The position numbers were made by a program, and so were the translations under genes. 64,000 nt of DNA from Prolixibacteraceae bacterium (GTDB lineage: Bacteria; Bacteroidota; Bacteroidia; Bacteroidales; Prolixibacteraceae): positions 119,036 through 183,035 of the forward strand of contig JAQUIJ010000013.1 in NCBI GenBank assembly GCA_028683385.1, in the 5' to 3' direction. The notes beneath the pieces were generated by a model. That model saw nothing but the letters and a program-made list of their open reading frames with translations, searched no databases and had not been told where the DNA came from. Below, in pieces: positions 44,394-54,109 of the stretch (its first letter is position 1; every line of letters begins with the position of its first letter).

Positions 44394-44428
44394 AATCCTG
44401 GCAGAGATGTTTTCTGTCAGGATTTTTT
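44394..44428 (+). terminator. Terminator after recQ
   Basis: AATCCTG / CAGGATT stem with an inner CAGA/TCTG pair, followed by TTTTT. Confidence 0.8.
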
Positions 44429-44447
44429 ATGAGAGAATATCAGATTA

Positions 44448-45389
44448 TCAGAAGTAATAAGGCCTGGTATTTTTCTTCCGGTACAAGTTGAAATCGTATC
44501 CAACCATAATTTCATAGCTTCCAAGCTGATATTTTCGAATATCTTCAATAACATGATATTCTGAAGCATAGCCAATTCGGATGTTATTTTTAAATGTATA
44601 TTGGCCGGATAGACACATGGCACCGTTACTTCTAATATTCAGTCCAAATTGAAGATCACCCGGTAAATAGATGATTGCGGAGGCGTCAAAGTAAACTTGT
44701 TTTCCAACGGTTGCAACAACAAGCAAATTAGGACGAATCATAATGGTGCTTGGCAATTTGAAAACATATCCCCCAGCCAGATAAATTGTTCGAAGTTCGT
44801 GAAGAGAAGAAAACCCATTTTGATTTACTTTAAACGTATTGTTGATTATCTGCGGAATAGAAAGACTGACATGATACCTGTCATCAAACAATACAGCTCC
44901 AACTCCGAATACTGTCATGAAATATTGGTGAACATCGGTAGTAAATTCAGAATCAGGAATTTGATCCGGATAAAGTTGATAGGCATTCAAATTGTTATCG
45001 TAATTCACAAAACCAGCACGAAACCCAAAGCGAAGGTAATTGTAAACATCAAGCCGAACCTGGAAAGAATAATCGCCGGTCAGGAATAAACTCTTTTCCA
45101 GCCCCAAATTTCTTCGCTGAAGATTCACTCCGACACCGCTTTTTTGATCTTTTATAGGTGTATAGTAAGAAAACTGCTGTGTTAATGGTGCTCCTTTAAT
45201 ACCCACCCAATTGATTCGTGTTGAAACCAACAAACCCGCTCTATCCCACATTCCTACATAAGCAGGATTAATTGTATTCATATTGGTAACATATTGTAGC
45301 GACCAAGGGAATTCCTGTCCTTTGGCCTTCATACCAGCAACAACCAAAAACAATACTAAAACAACAATATGTTTGAACCTTCGAATCAT
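44448..45389 (-). CDS. PorP/SprF-family type IX secretion outer-membrane protein
   Basis: 313 residues. Signal peptide ending VVAGMKAKGQ; then the family opening FPWSLQYVTNMNTINPAYVG, RINWVGIKGAPLTQQFSYYTPI, GVGVNLQRRNLG, and a beta-barrel tail with repeated aromatic strands ending IRKYQLGSYEIMVGYDFNL in parts (GSYEIMVGYDF). In Flavobacterium, SprF is needed to export SprB and similar adhesins with type B sorting domains. Here it follows the 1819-residue type B protein by about 30 bases on the same strand, the classic pairing. Confidence 0.92.
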   Translation of the reverse strand: MIRRFKHIVVLVLFLVVAGMKAKGQEFPWSLQYVTNMNTINPAYVGMWDRAGLLVSTRINWVGIKGAPLTQQFSYYTPIKDQKSGVGVNLQRRNLGLEKSLFLTGDYSFQVRLDVYNYLRFGFRAGFVNYDNNLNAYQLYPDQIPDSEFTTDVHQYFMTVFGVGAVLFDDRYHVSLSIPQIINNTFKVNQNGFSSLHELRTIYLAGGYVFKLPSTIMIRPNLLVVATVGKQVYFDASAIIYLPGDLQFGLNIRSNGAMCLSGQYTFKNNIRIGYASEYHVIEDIRKYQLGSYEIMVGYDFNLYRKKNTRPYYF

Positions 45390-45418
45390 CAGTTTTTTCT
45401 ATACTTCATCTTCTCATT

Positions 45419-48400
45419 CTAATACGATACAAATACGAAGCTCTTCCTAACATCGCCATTACCTAGTTGCAGCACATAGTAATAAGTTCCGGGTGCAACC
45501 ATTCCCCCATTTGTAGTTGCAGCTGCTCTGTTAGCTGTTCGACCATCCCACCATGCCCGATCGTAGCTGCCCCAAAATTGAAGATTTCCGTAATGTTCTT
45601 TTTCATACAATTTATTCCCCAGTTGATCAAAAATATACAATTTGGCATTTGGATAATCATCGGTACAATAAATTTGGAAATAGTCGTGAATGTTATCACC
45701 GTTTGGTGAGAAGGCATTCGGGATAAACAAATCGCAGTCGCGCCCTTTCCAGAGATATTCGGGATGTCCGGGATGACCAAACGTATCGTTACTAAAATCG
45801 CCATCGCCATTCATATCTTCAAATCGTGTAAGGTACTCGTCGTCATCGTCATTTTCATCACGCCAGTCTTTCATGCCATCACCATCGAAATCCTGCATGG
45901 CAGCATTACTTGCAAGTACATTATCAGAAGGGGTACACACATTTACAAATGTATCAAAACCATCGTCCAGACCATCTCCATCAGAATCTTTACCGATAGA
46001 AACATAATCAGGTTTTCCATCCGCATTTAAATCATGCCCTTCGATGTAATCCGGAACACCGTCTCCATCTGAATCAACATCCAAAAAGTCTGGAATTCCA
46101 TCGCCGTCAGTGTCAACAGGTACAATACTTATGCCACCCTGTGCCGGATCGTAGGCATCGTCAATCCCGTTCTGATCTTTGTCTATTCCGGAAGGTTTGA
46201 TATAACCAGGCGTACTTTGTGCTTCGATATTATCTACAATACCATCATTATCAGAGTCGATATCCAGATAATTTGGATATCCATCGCCATCGTTGTCGGT
46301 TGTTTTCCAATCCTGTCCAGCCAATACTTCGTCAACATTTAATATTCCATCACCATCGGCATCCGGATCAAATTCGTCAACAATTCCGTCGCCGTCAGTA
46401 TCCGGAACAATATGAATGGTCACAGTTGCCGGAATACTTGGATTTTTCTTGATATCAAAAATTTGGTAGCGGAAACTATCATCACCGGTACGTCCCGGAT
46501 CCGCTACATATTCAAATGAACCATCCGCATGAATAGTCAATGTTCCATGCGATGGATTTTTAATAGGTGTCGTATCAATAGAAATTGGATCGTTATCCGG
46601 ATCTGAGTCAACCCCGCTGCCATTATCGGTATAAACCAGATTTCCGGTTATAACACCGCAACTGGCCGTAAACTCGTCGTTAGTTGCAATTGGCGGCATG
46701 TTTGCTTTTGGTATAGTCTCTGAATATGTCTTTTGACAATTATTGGCGTCGGTAACGGATACAACATATACTCCGGCATCCAGATTCTTAATATCTTCAG
46801 TAGTAGCACCAGCAAATCCATTTAAAGGATTTGGTTGCCAAATGGTTTGATAAGGTCCGGTACCACCAGTAACAGTCAGATTGATTTCTCCTTTTTGCTT
46901 CGATTTTAAATCAATTTCAGTAATTGTTGCACTAACCGAAATCTGATCGGGCTGTTTAATCTCGACATTCCAATTTTCAGGCGAAGTACAACCATTGGCC
47001 TCAATCGCCAAAACGTTATAGGTATCGGCAGGTGCCATTATCGATGCCTTGCCGTTAACTACTTTCACATTATTGAACTGACCACCGACATAAACGATAA
47101 CGTAGGTTCCATCGACAACATTTACGAATTCAAAATTCAGTTTTCCTGAATCCCCGAAACAGACGCAGTCTTCGGCGGTTAAATTTGTAATATGTGGCAC
47201 AGGCGGAATATCAGGAACAGTTATGGATGTTAGGCCTGACTCGCAATTCGTAATCATGTTTTTAACGCGTATATTGTGAACGCCAGGAGTCTGATTATTG
47301 AAAGTCATGGAGGATTGGTAAGCCCCATTGTCGATGCTGTAATTAAAGACTGATCCTATTGGCGATTTAACTTCAATCACACCTGAAGTATCGATACATC
47401 GGGGAACGACACTAACAACTGCAATAGGTTTGACGGGCAAAGGGTATATAGACAATGTTACCGCAGTACGAGGAGAACTGGAACATATACCATTAACATC
47501 TTCAGCATAATAAGTTACTGTTCTCACAGCATTCAATGTAGGTGTAGCAACCACATTCCCACCAACCAATTTGTCATACCAGACAATATTTTTACCTGTG
47601 GCATCAATGGCATCGCGGGCATCAAGAGTAGCTAAAGGTGAACTTTCACATACTGATATATCGCCTTTACTTACAGGGGCCGCTGGCGTTGGAATTAGAG
47701 TAAGAGTTACAGGAGTACGGTTTATACTTACACATTCCCCATTTGTTGCTTCAGCGTAGTAGGTTATTGTTGTTGTTGTATTTAATATTGGATTAGCAAC
47801 CACATTGCCTCCAGTGAGGGCATCGTACCAAACAATAACAACACCGGCAGGAGGAGGAACAATGCCACTGTTGGCGTTGAGCGTTTGGATCGGAGATTTT
47901 TCACATTCAGGCGGAATAATTTTGGCGACCGGATCGGCTGGTGTTAAAGAATGTGCATCAATCCTTCTGCTGATAGCCGGAATTGAAGCACACCCCATTG
48001 CATTGGTATAAAACAGGTCATAATCACCCACCGCTAATCCGCTAAATACACCTGTTGTATTTGTTTGTGGAAGAACTACCGGATTTGTGCCTTTTAGTGT
48101 ATAGGTTATCCCTGCTGAGGGCATGGGAGTTAGTACCTTGATCGTTCCTGTCGGGATATCACAATCTGGCTGAACAATTTCAACTGTTGGTAATGTTAAT
48201 GGAGGCGGAGCCGGCCCAACTACCGCACTAACTGCATTGGTTGGACAACCTCTGACTTCAACATAAATGTTGTTATAGGTTCCGGAAGGTGCCGAAATCG
48301 TTGCCCGGAGTCCTGATATATCGACTGCATCAAATTGTCCACCATCATAAAAAACAGTATAGTTGTCGTTTGGAACAATACGCCCAGATCCAAAGGTCAG

Positions 48401-50878
48401 TTGAATCGAACCATTTTCGCCAAAGCAAGCAGGGTTGGCTGGTATGGCTGAATCAATAGTGTAATTGAGTGAAGGTTCCTTGATTTGCACAAAAGAGGAC
48501 ATAACCGACTTACCGGTTGCATCAATTACTGTGGCAGAATAATAATCATCCTTACTTAACCCTGTAATTGGTACAATAGTACTATTAATAGGTTCCGGAG
48601 CCGGACTGTTTTTCCATTGAATCATATACGGAGGTGTTCCATTAGAAATGTAGGCAGTAGCAGTACCATCGCTTCCGCCCGGGCAGGTAATATCAGTGGC
48701 TTCCAAACGAATAGCTAACTCATCCAATTTATACATAACAGCCTCAGTCGACGCTTTACATCCACTTCCATTATCGATAACTGTAACCATATAATTTCCT
48801 GCTGACAAACCGGATAGATTTTGAGAACTTGAGGTAAACCCATTTGGTCCAGTCCATGAAAAACTATACGATCCACTTCCTCCAGAAACAACCAGGTTGA
48901 TGCTTCCGAGTGGATTAGTACTGCTGATTGGTGTAGCGGAAACGTTAAGATCCAAACGGTTAATCACAATAGTCATGGAATATGGATTAGCGCAACCAGC
49001 ATCAGGTGTAAATGCATACGATCGGGTCTGGGTCATATCAACCACTGCAGGTGACCAGGTTCCTGAGATTCCTTCTTTTGATGCAGAAGGTAATGCTGGA
49101 GCGGAAGTTCCGGCGCAGAACGGACCAATCGGATCGAAGGTTACAGTAACCGAAGGCACAACTGTAATATTCATAGTAGCTGTAGTGGCACATACACCAC
49201 CACTTGGAGTAAATGTGTACGTTGTTGTACCTGGTGTTGCCGACGAAAATGCAGGTAGCCAGCTTCCGGAGATGCCTTCAATGGATTGATTTAACAATGG
49301 ATTTGCAGAGTTCTGGCAAATCGGAGCAATCGGGTTAAAGGTTGGTGTAACCGGATCAGTAATTGTAACAGACCGGGTTATTGGGTTTGCACACTGCCCG
49401 GGATCAGGAGTAAACGTGTAAACTGTAGTACCACTTGTGGCTGTTGAAATGATATCAGGACTCCAGGTTCCGGTGATATTGTTGGTTGATGTTAGTGGCA
49501 ACGAAGTTGGTGTTTCGCCCACACAGAATGGCCCAATGGCGGCAAATACCGGTTTAATTTCATCGGTAATTGTTATATCAATGGTAGTCGGTTTATTACA
49601 TTCTACCAGATCAGGGGTAAACACATACGGAATTGTGCCAATCGAACTGGTTGAGATAACCGAAGGATTCCACGTTCCGGTAATTCCATTAGTTGAAGTG
49701 GTTGGCAAAACAGGCGGAGTACTATTTTGACACAATAAATTAGTCAGGCTAAATTGTGGCGTTGCTTTCTGATTGATAACCACTGATACAGGCATTATAC
49801 TCGGACATTTTGTTCCGTTGTCGGCTTTAATGTAATAAGTTCCGCCGGAAGCTATGGCAGTCTTATTCGTAAGTGGAGATGTAGCAGAAAAATCGTTCCA
49901 GTAGGTCAGTGTCAGACCCGGATCGCTGCCTGCTGTGATGTACGAAGCGCTAATATCGACCGTAGCCGGTTCACAAACAGCCGGTGGATTGGTAATCACA
50001 AGTTTGGGCTGCTTGTCGATGGTGACTTTAACTGGTTTTATATCCTGACAATCTGAATTTTCACCAATTTTAATGTAATAGATTCCCGATACTGTAACAT
50101 TCCCGGGATTCGCAAAAGCAATTGTTGCCGCCGAATCCATCCAATACGACGGTGTAAGTCCTAGTGGAATCGTACTTCCTTCAGTAATCGATGCGGTCGT
50201 CAAATCAACGGCACCGGGCTCACAAACTGCTTCAGGATTGGTAATTACCAATAAAGGCTTTGGAATGAGCTTGATCTCAATCTCATCTTCCTGAACGCAA
50301 CCGTCGTCGTCGCTCAAACTCTTTGCCGTAAGTTTAAGTGTCACTTTTTCAGCCAAGAGATCGCCCAGTCCAGGCGTGTAAATTGGATTTACTGCTTTCG
50401 AATCACTAAACGTACCATCTCCATTGGTTGTCCATTCAACTCCTGCAGTAGTTACATCAGTTACTTTGGCAGCGTCCAGGCTCACCAAAGCGCCAGTTTC
50501 AACACAAACCGTTTGATCAGGCCCGGCATCCACAATGGGAACAGGTGTAACCTCAATGGTTTCCAGATCATTAACCTGACAATTAAATTGAGTCAGCTTC
50601 TCTACCGACAAGGTGTAAATTCCCGGATCGAAGCTCCATGTAATTTTAATTTCACTTCCGGCACCCGATGGACTTCCGGCAGAAACTAACAACTGACTTC
50701 CTGAAACATCAGTCAATATCCAGTTATAACTTATCACAGGCTCTCCGTTTCCCTGATCAACCCGATAAGTACGCACGGCATCTTTACATACTTTGTCGAT
50801 GACATACTGAGCCCTTGCTGCGGCAGGCGCAACCAGGAAGAAGGTCATCAGTAGTATGTATTTCAGCATTTTCAGCAT
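45419..50878 (-). CDS. SprB-like surface adhesin with type B (gliding-associated) sorting domain
   Basis: 1819 residues. Signal peptide MLKYILLMTFFLVAPAAARAQ. Order of domains: PKD/Ig-like region; four tandem ~68-residue units (about 369-640, each with a C-x-n, GISGTWSP and YTFTPD pattern); SprB-type repeats (about 640-800, SGGSGSYSFSWTGPNG and TCPGGSDGTATAYISNGTPPYMIQW); two Ig-like units around 990-1150 (IVWYDALTGGNVV, IVWYDKLVGGNVV); another SprB-type unit; a cadherin-like Ig domain (about 1396-1483, SHGTLTIHADGSFEYVAD); calcium-binding thrombospondin type 3-like repeats (about 1493-1700, many DxDGDGxxD); and the type B sorting domain (about 1713-1819: LFIPNAFSPNGDNIHDYF, IFDQLGNKLYE, WDGR, APGTYYYVLQLGNG). 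Exported by T9SS with the adjoining PorP/SprF-like protein. Confidence 0.92.
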   Translation of the reverse strand: MLKMLKYILLMTFFLVAPAAARAQYVIDKVCKDAVRTYRVDQGNGEPVISYNWILTDVSGSQLLVSAGSPSGAGSEIKITWSFDPGIYTLSVEKLTQFNCQVNDLETIEVTPVPIVDAGPDQTVCVETGALVSLDAAKVTDVTTAGVEWTTNGDGTFSDSKAVNPIYTPGLGDLLAEKVTLKLTAKSLSDDDGCVQEDEIEIKLIPKPLLVITNPEAVCEPGAVDLTTASITEGSTIPLGLTPSYWMDSAATIAFANPGNVTVSGIYYIKIGENSDCQDIKPVKVTIDKQPKLVITNPPAVCEPATVDISASYITAGSDPGLTLTYWNDFSATSPLTNKTAIASGGTYYIKADNGTKCPSIMPVSVVINQKATPQFSLTNLLCQNSTPPVLPTTSTNGITGTWNPSVISTSSIGTIPYVFTPDLVECNKPTTIDITITDEIKPVFAAIGPFCVGETPTSLPLTSTNNITGTWSPDIISTATSGTTVYTFTPDPGQCANPITRSVTITDPVTPTFNPIAPICQNSANPLLNQSIEGISGSWLPAFSSATPGTTTYTFTPSGGVCATTATMNITVVPSVTVTFDPIGPFCAGTSAPALPSASKEGISGTWSPAVVDMTQTRSYAFTPDAGCANPYSMTIVINRLDLNVSATPISSTNPLGSINLVVSGGSGSYSFSWTGPNGFTSSSQNLSGLSAGNYMVTVIDNGSGCKASTEAVMYKLDELAIRLEATDITCPGGSDGTATAYISNGTPPYMIQWKNSPAPEPINSTIVPITGLSKDDYYSATVIDATGKSVMSSFVQIKEPSLNYTIDSAIPANPACFGENGSIQLTFGSGRIVPNDNYTVFYDGGQFDAVDISGLRATISAPSGTYNNIYVEVRGCPTNAVSAVVGPAPPPLTLPTVEIVQPDCDIPTGTIKVLTPMPSAGITYTLKGTNPVVLPQTNTTGVFSGLAVGDYDLFYTNAMGCASIPAISRRIDAHSLTPADPVAKIIPPECEKSPIQTLNANSGIVPPPAGVVIVWYDALTGGNVVANPILNTTTTITYYAEATNGECVSINRTPVTLTLIPTPAAPVSKGDISVCESSPLATLDARDAIDATGKNIVWYDKLVGGNVVATPTLNAVRTVTYYAEDVNGICSSSPRTAVTLSIYPLPVKPIAVVSVVPRCIDTSGVIEVKSPIGSVFNYSIDNGAYQSSMTFNNQTPGVHNIRVKNMITNCESGLTSITVPDIPPVPHITNLTAEDCVCFGDSGKLNFEFVNVVDGTYVIVYVGGQFNNVKVVNGKASIMAPADTYNVLAIEANGCTSPENWNVEIKQPDQISVSATITEIDLKSKQKGEINLTVTGGTGPYQTIWQPNPLNGFAGATTEDIKNLDAGVYVVSVTDANNCQKTYSETIPKANMPPIATNDEFTASCGVITGNLVYTDNGSGVDSDPDNDPISIDTTPIKNPSHGTLTIHADGSFEYVADPGRTGDDSFRYQIFDIKKNPSIPATVTIHIVPDTDGDGIVDEFDPDADGDGILNVDEVLAGQDWKTTDNDGDGYPNYLDIDSDNDGIVDNIEAQSTPGYIKPSGIDKDQNGIDDAYDPAQGGISIVPVDTDGDGIPDFLDVDSDGDGVPDYIEGHDLNADGKPDYVSIGKDSDGDGLDDGFDTFVNVCTPSDNVLASNAAMQDFDGDGMKDWRDENDDDDEYLTRFEDMNGDGDFSNDTFGHPGHPEYLWKGRDCDLFIPNAFSPNGDNIHDYFQIYCTDDYPNAKLYIFDQLGNKLYEKEHYGNLQFWGSYDRAWWDGRTANRAAATTNGGMVAPGTYYYVLQLGNGDVRKSFVFVSY
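48960..49770 (-). repeat. Four tandem ~204-bp units inside the SprB-like gene
   Basis: The words CCAGGTTCC / CCAGCTTCC / CCACGTTCC recur at 49055, 49259, 49462 and 49670, giving spacings of 204, 203 and 208 bases. The four copies are diverged, so they are old duplications. Confidence 0.75.
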
Positions 50879-50890
50879 TTTTTATGTTTC

Positions 50891-51067
50891 GGGTTACGGG
50901 TTACGGGTTACGAAATTTATTTCGTCATGGCAAACGTAGTGAAGCAAGCTCGCGATTTACAGATTGCTTCGTTCCTCGCAATGACGACCATTATTAAGTT
51001 ATCTAATAAACTAAATTGTCTCATCTTTAAATTGTTTCATCGTCATATTTTCAAATTGTCTCATTCC
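50891..51067. repeat. Three intergenic simple or dispersed repeats
   Basis: GGGTTAC three times in tandem (50891-50911). A GTCAT...ATGAC element of the 'GCTTCGTTCCTCGCAATGAC' type (about 50923-50985, arms GTCATGGCAAACG and GCAATGAC). Three loose AAATTGTCTCAT units (51012-51064). No gene in this 200-base gap. Confidence 0.55.
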
Positions 51068-51078
51068 TTATTTTATCC

Positions 51079-51774
51079 TCAAGGTATTTTCAGATAAATA
51101 GGCGTTTTTTCAGGCAATGGATGAACTGTCAATGTTACGGAATTTGACGGAATTGTCTGTACTCCGAATGCATTACTAACTTCAATTACCGTGTATTCAG
51201 TTGTTGTATTTGGATTAACCGATATTCGTAATGGATTACCCGCTGCCGTGATTCCTGAATGATCCTCTATCGAAGTTATTCCGGTTGCCACATCCTTAGC
51301 CTGCAACTTCATACTCCACGGATCTTTACCGCTAAAGGTAACCTTCAGTTCGGCCGATTCGCCTATGCAAATGTCGAGAGGGTCTAGATCAAGTTTGGCG
51401 CTTGGCAAGGATGGAAGGACTTTAACGATTCCAATTTTCAAATTTTGAGTACATCCGGTTATATTGAGAGCAGTCACTTTAAAGAAATAAGTTCCCGGTT
51501 GTTTCCACTCAACGCTTACTGTTGCACCTGTATTTCCACCAACAAAATCAGCCAGATTGGTTGGACAAGCACCTGGCACTATGGCAAAATTAACAGTTGA
51601 ATCGTTGTACAATTCCCACGCATACGTATCACCCGGTTTTTGATCTGCCGACAACTGAGTGGTTTCGCCCTGGTACACGACGTTCTGGGCCAGGACGGGT
51701 GTCCAAGCCAACAGCATCAGCAGCAAAACTGCCAGTGCCGGGTAACGTGCTATGTACAAGAGTTTCTTCATCAT
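51079..51774 (-). CDS. Secreted Ig/PKD-like protein of the adhesin locus
   Basis: 231 residues from ATG 51774. Signal peptide with core ALAVLLLMLLAWTPVLAQ. The mature part has two beta-sandwich-like segments (YAWELYNDSTVNF, VEWKQPGTYFFKVTALN; ICIGESAELKVTF, TTEYTVIEVSNAFG) with two conserved cysteines. It stops at PLPEKTPIYLKIP with no sorting domain. Similar short proteins commonly precede type B adhesins in Bacteroidota clusters; it may be a partner subunit. 200 bases upstream of the 1819-residue gene. Confidence 0.78.
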   Translation of the reverse strand: MMKKLLYIARYPALAVLLLMLLAWTPVLAQNVVYQGETTQLSADQKPGDTYAWELYNDSTVNFAIVPGACPTNLADFVGGNTGATVSVEWKQPGTYFFKVTALNITGCTQNLKIGIVKVLPSLPSAKLDLDPLDICIGESAELKVTFSGKDPWSMKLQAKDVATGITSIEDHSGITAAGNPLRISVNPNTTTEYTVIEVSNAFGVQTIPSNSVTLTVHPLPEKTPIYLKIP

Positions 51775-51934
51775 ATTAGTTTCAAGATCCAAACTTCAAA
51801 TTCCAAGTCCGAACTAAGAAGACTTTCGTTTTGTATATTGAATGTGGATCATTTCATTCGCGTGTAAACGATCTTTTGCTGTATCGTCATGCCGAACTTG
51901 TTTCGGCATCTCTATATATAGTGAGACACTGAAA

Positions 51935-51960
51935 CCTCGCCTGCTAAACGAGCGGGCAGG
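51935..51960. repeat. Mini-hairpin insertion, copy A
   Basis: CCTCGCCTG...GGGCAGG core. The neighbouring repeat reads TGAAAC then AAGTTCAGGGTGAC on either side. The same repeat at 36477-36500 reads TGAAAC directly followed by GAGTTCAGGATGAC, so about 25 bases were added here. Confidence 0.55.
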
Positions 51961-52420
51961 AAGTTCAGGGTGACAGGTACTTGACAATTCCAGACTCCAT
52001 TTTTAGACATACCTCTCCCATGTATCCCATTACTATGCGCTGAAATTCTTTCTTCAGCAAGTCCCATTCGACTCGTTTTACTACTCCGGAAGCGGCTATT
52101 CGAAATCACAGGAGCTGATTCAATAATTGCCGGAGGATCGCCTCGTATTTTAAAAATAAGTGGAGGGTCGCCCCGCGAACCGGACCTCTGCCGTGGATGA
52201 CCTCTTCCAACATGCGGACCATATCGATTGTTTTGCATTGTTTTGTTGTTTAAAAACCATATAGATTTTAATCAATTCTGATATCCGTCAGACTTCGGTG
52301 TGAGCTCAGTCGAACGCTAAAGCAGACGGCAAAGGATAACTCGTTAATCTGATTGAGAAAGTTCATAATTTCTCTACTGTGTTCTATGTGTCTATGTGGT
52401 TCTTTTTATCTTTTACCACA

Positions 52421-52444
52421 CCTGCCCGATTCAGGCGGGGAGTT
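52421..52444. repeat. Mini-hairpin insertion, copy B
   Basis: CCTGCCCGATTCAGGCGGGG core, reverse complement similar to copy A (CCCGCCTG...GGGCAGG). Flanked by CCACA at 52416-52420 and 52445-52449; removing one CCACA and the insert restores ACCACAGAGG, an ordinary form of the surrounding repeat. Confidence 0.55.
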
Positions 52445-52735
52445 CCACAGAGGATTCACAGAGTTTTTCAATTTATAATTCATCATTTATAACTGTATCG
52501 ATTGGCTTTCCTCCGGAACATTCAATGGATTTGCAAAAAGGTTGAATGTCCGGCCTCTGACCTGTATTCATAAGCATTTCTCCTTTCCCTTTTTAATATT
52601 GGTTATTCAACGTTCATCCTTCCGGCTTTTCATTTCCCACTTCTTCTTCCGATCGGGCGTTTCGTTAGCTGAGCTTATCGAAGCCGCCCAACCGGAAAAA
52701 GTATAGGGTTTCATGAAAAAGCGAGATTATTTGAA

Positions 52736-53809
52736 CTAATTTTTAATTAAGAAAGGACTTGGAACCGGGGTACTAATATTAGGCCTTCTCAAGAGTGTAT
52801 TGGCTGCCGAATCACTAAATCCAGGATCATCCGCACAGTCACTAGCTACATCATTTTGTCCTGCAGCATTTGTTGCTGTAGCGGCCAAAGTAATGGGATC
52901 ATCAGCTAATTGACCTTCCCAATTGTTATTATGAATAGTCAATGTCACAAAAATAGACACTCCTGTTCCGGTATCAGTTGTTGGATCAATCACTGCTTGA
53001 ATTGGTCCATATGTACCATTACCAACGCCCGATTGTATTGGAGCATTAGATTTTGATAATGCTATATCGTATCCCCAACTAATATCAGCAGTTTGTCCGG
53101 GTTGTAGTCCACTTACCTGAATTGTCGAACTAAAACTTCCAGTAAAATTAGCTGCCACAATTTCATAAGTAATTGTATTCGTGCCATAATCTATATTAAT
53201 AGTTCCAGGAGTTCCAGCAGCATATGAAGCACTTGCAACAGATGAATAACAAGTTGAAGCTGTAGCTCCAGCAGCACCTAGAACAGCGGTCCCATCAGTA
53301 TTGTAAACATCAAGAGTAAAAGCATTAATTGGGTTTATTTCCCATACTTGTAAATTATTATTGGTACAATTAGCAGTTCCTGCATATTCGATAGCAACAA
53401 ATAACTTTTTATTGGTTGGATCTGCTATCACTTCCGCTAATCCGGTTGATTCCCATGTAATTGATACTGTTGATGGGGAAGCAGAAACAGCTAATGGACT
53501 TAAAGGATCAGGAGTTGAACTCAAAATGTATGTTCCAGCAGTTGTTTCATCTGTTGGAACCCATGAACCCGCTGTTATAAATTGTTGCGTTGGTGTTCCT
53601 GCAACAACGTGCCATTTAGCTGTACCAGGTATTGGACTGACCGCTGCACTATATGAATACGGCTTACCCGCTATTGGATGTAATGCATCATCGGGACATC
53701 CTGTTGGAGCATTGGCTGTAGAGAAATGGGTCGCTTGCCCATAGGACTTGTTGATACCAGCAAAAACAGCCAGTATAAAAAATGCGAAAATAAAAATTTG
53801 CTTTTTCAT
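52736..53809 (-). CDS. Secreted beta-rich protein of the adhesin locus
   Basis: 357 residues. Signal peptide (MKKQIFIFAFFILAVFAGINKSYGQ). The mature protein is rich in T, S, N and G with strand patterns (YSYSAAVSPIPGTAKWHVV, VSITWESTGLAEVI, TADISWGYDIAL), suggesting stacked Ig-like domains. It ends VPSPFLIKN with no recognisable sorting domain. I do not recognise the family; it is conserved in position between the giant protein and the small Ig-like protein in this cluster, and is likely exported with them. Confidence 0.72.
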   Translation of the reverse strand: MKKQIFIFAFFILAVFAGINKSYGQATHFSTANAPTGCPDDALHPIAGKPYSYSAAVSPIPGTAKWHVVAGTPTQQFITAGSWVPTDETTAGTYILSSTPDPLSPLAVSASPSTVSITWESTGLAEVIADPTNKKLFVAIEYAGTANCTNNNLQVWEINPINAFTLDVYNTDGTAVLGAAGATASTCYSSVASASYAAGTPGTINIDYGTNTITYEIVAANFTGSFSSTIQVSGLQPGQTADISWGYDIALSKSNAPIQSGVGNGTYGPIQAVIDPTTDTGTGVSIFVTLTIHNNNWEGQLADDPITLAATATNAAGQNDVASDCADDPGFSDSAANTLLRRPNISTPVPSPFLIKN

Positions 53810-54109
53810 AATTGTAAATTTAATTGTGATAAAAAATTTGGTTTTATATGCATTTGTAATTCATTTTCAATGTAAACGGGCTGATTGTCCCGGGTTGGGC
53901 AATAAGCCATTCCCGGGCTACGCATTCGGCCTGGCGGTCCTTTCCCTTTGTTCCGGATCAGAAAAATGTTTGATAATTTCAGTTTCGATTGAAATCGAAG
54001 TGCTGAATATTTCACTTCGGAATTTGTTCCGCGAACGATTAATTGGATTTGATTCTTCACTTGTTTTTCGATGTAGTTTTGTTCCATTTTTTATTTATTT
54101 AAGGTTAAA
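53810..54109. other. Gap with CCCGGG repeat and an unconvincing short frame
   Basis: 53892-53923 has two CCCGGG palindromes 21 bases apart, followed by GCATTCGGCCTGGCGGTCC, wording typical of a dispersed Bacteroidota repeat. A minus-strand frame (54087 down to 53806, 93 codons) begins after the leader TTTAACCTTAAATAA, the same word found before the TPR-like gene at 12061, but it runs into the repeat and overlaps the next start. It may be a gene remnant. Confidence 0.45.

Larger units (their letters stand above)
51775..52735. other. Long non-coding gap with nested repeats
   Basis: 51887-51975 is a GTCAT-type inverted repeat (ATGCCGAACTTGTTTCGGCAT and a TTCAGGGTGAC arm) interrupted by a ~25-bp hairpin at 51935-51960. 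52421-52444 is a similar GC-rich hairpin (CCTGCC / GGCGGG) with CCACA on both sides, inside a CACAGAG-type repeat. A minus-strand frame of 108 codons (51912-52238, ATG 52238) exists: it begins after an A-rich leader, has a basic low-complexity sequence (RGDPPLIFK, RGDPPAIIE), and ends inside the GTCAT repeat. I doubt it is a gene. Nothing else recognised up to 52735. Confidence 0.55.

Noticed and set aside
51912..52238. 108-codon minus-strand frame as a gene
   Set aside because: Basic low-complexity sequence, no signal peptide or domain, and its end lies inside a GTCAT repeat; described within the gap entry only.
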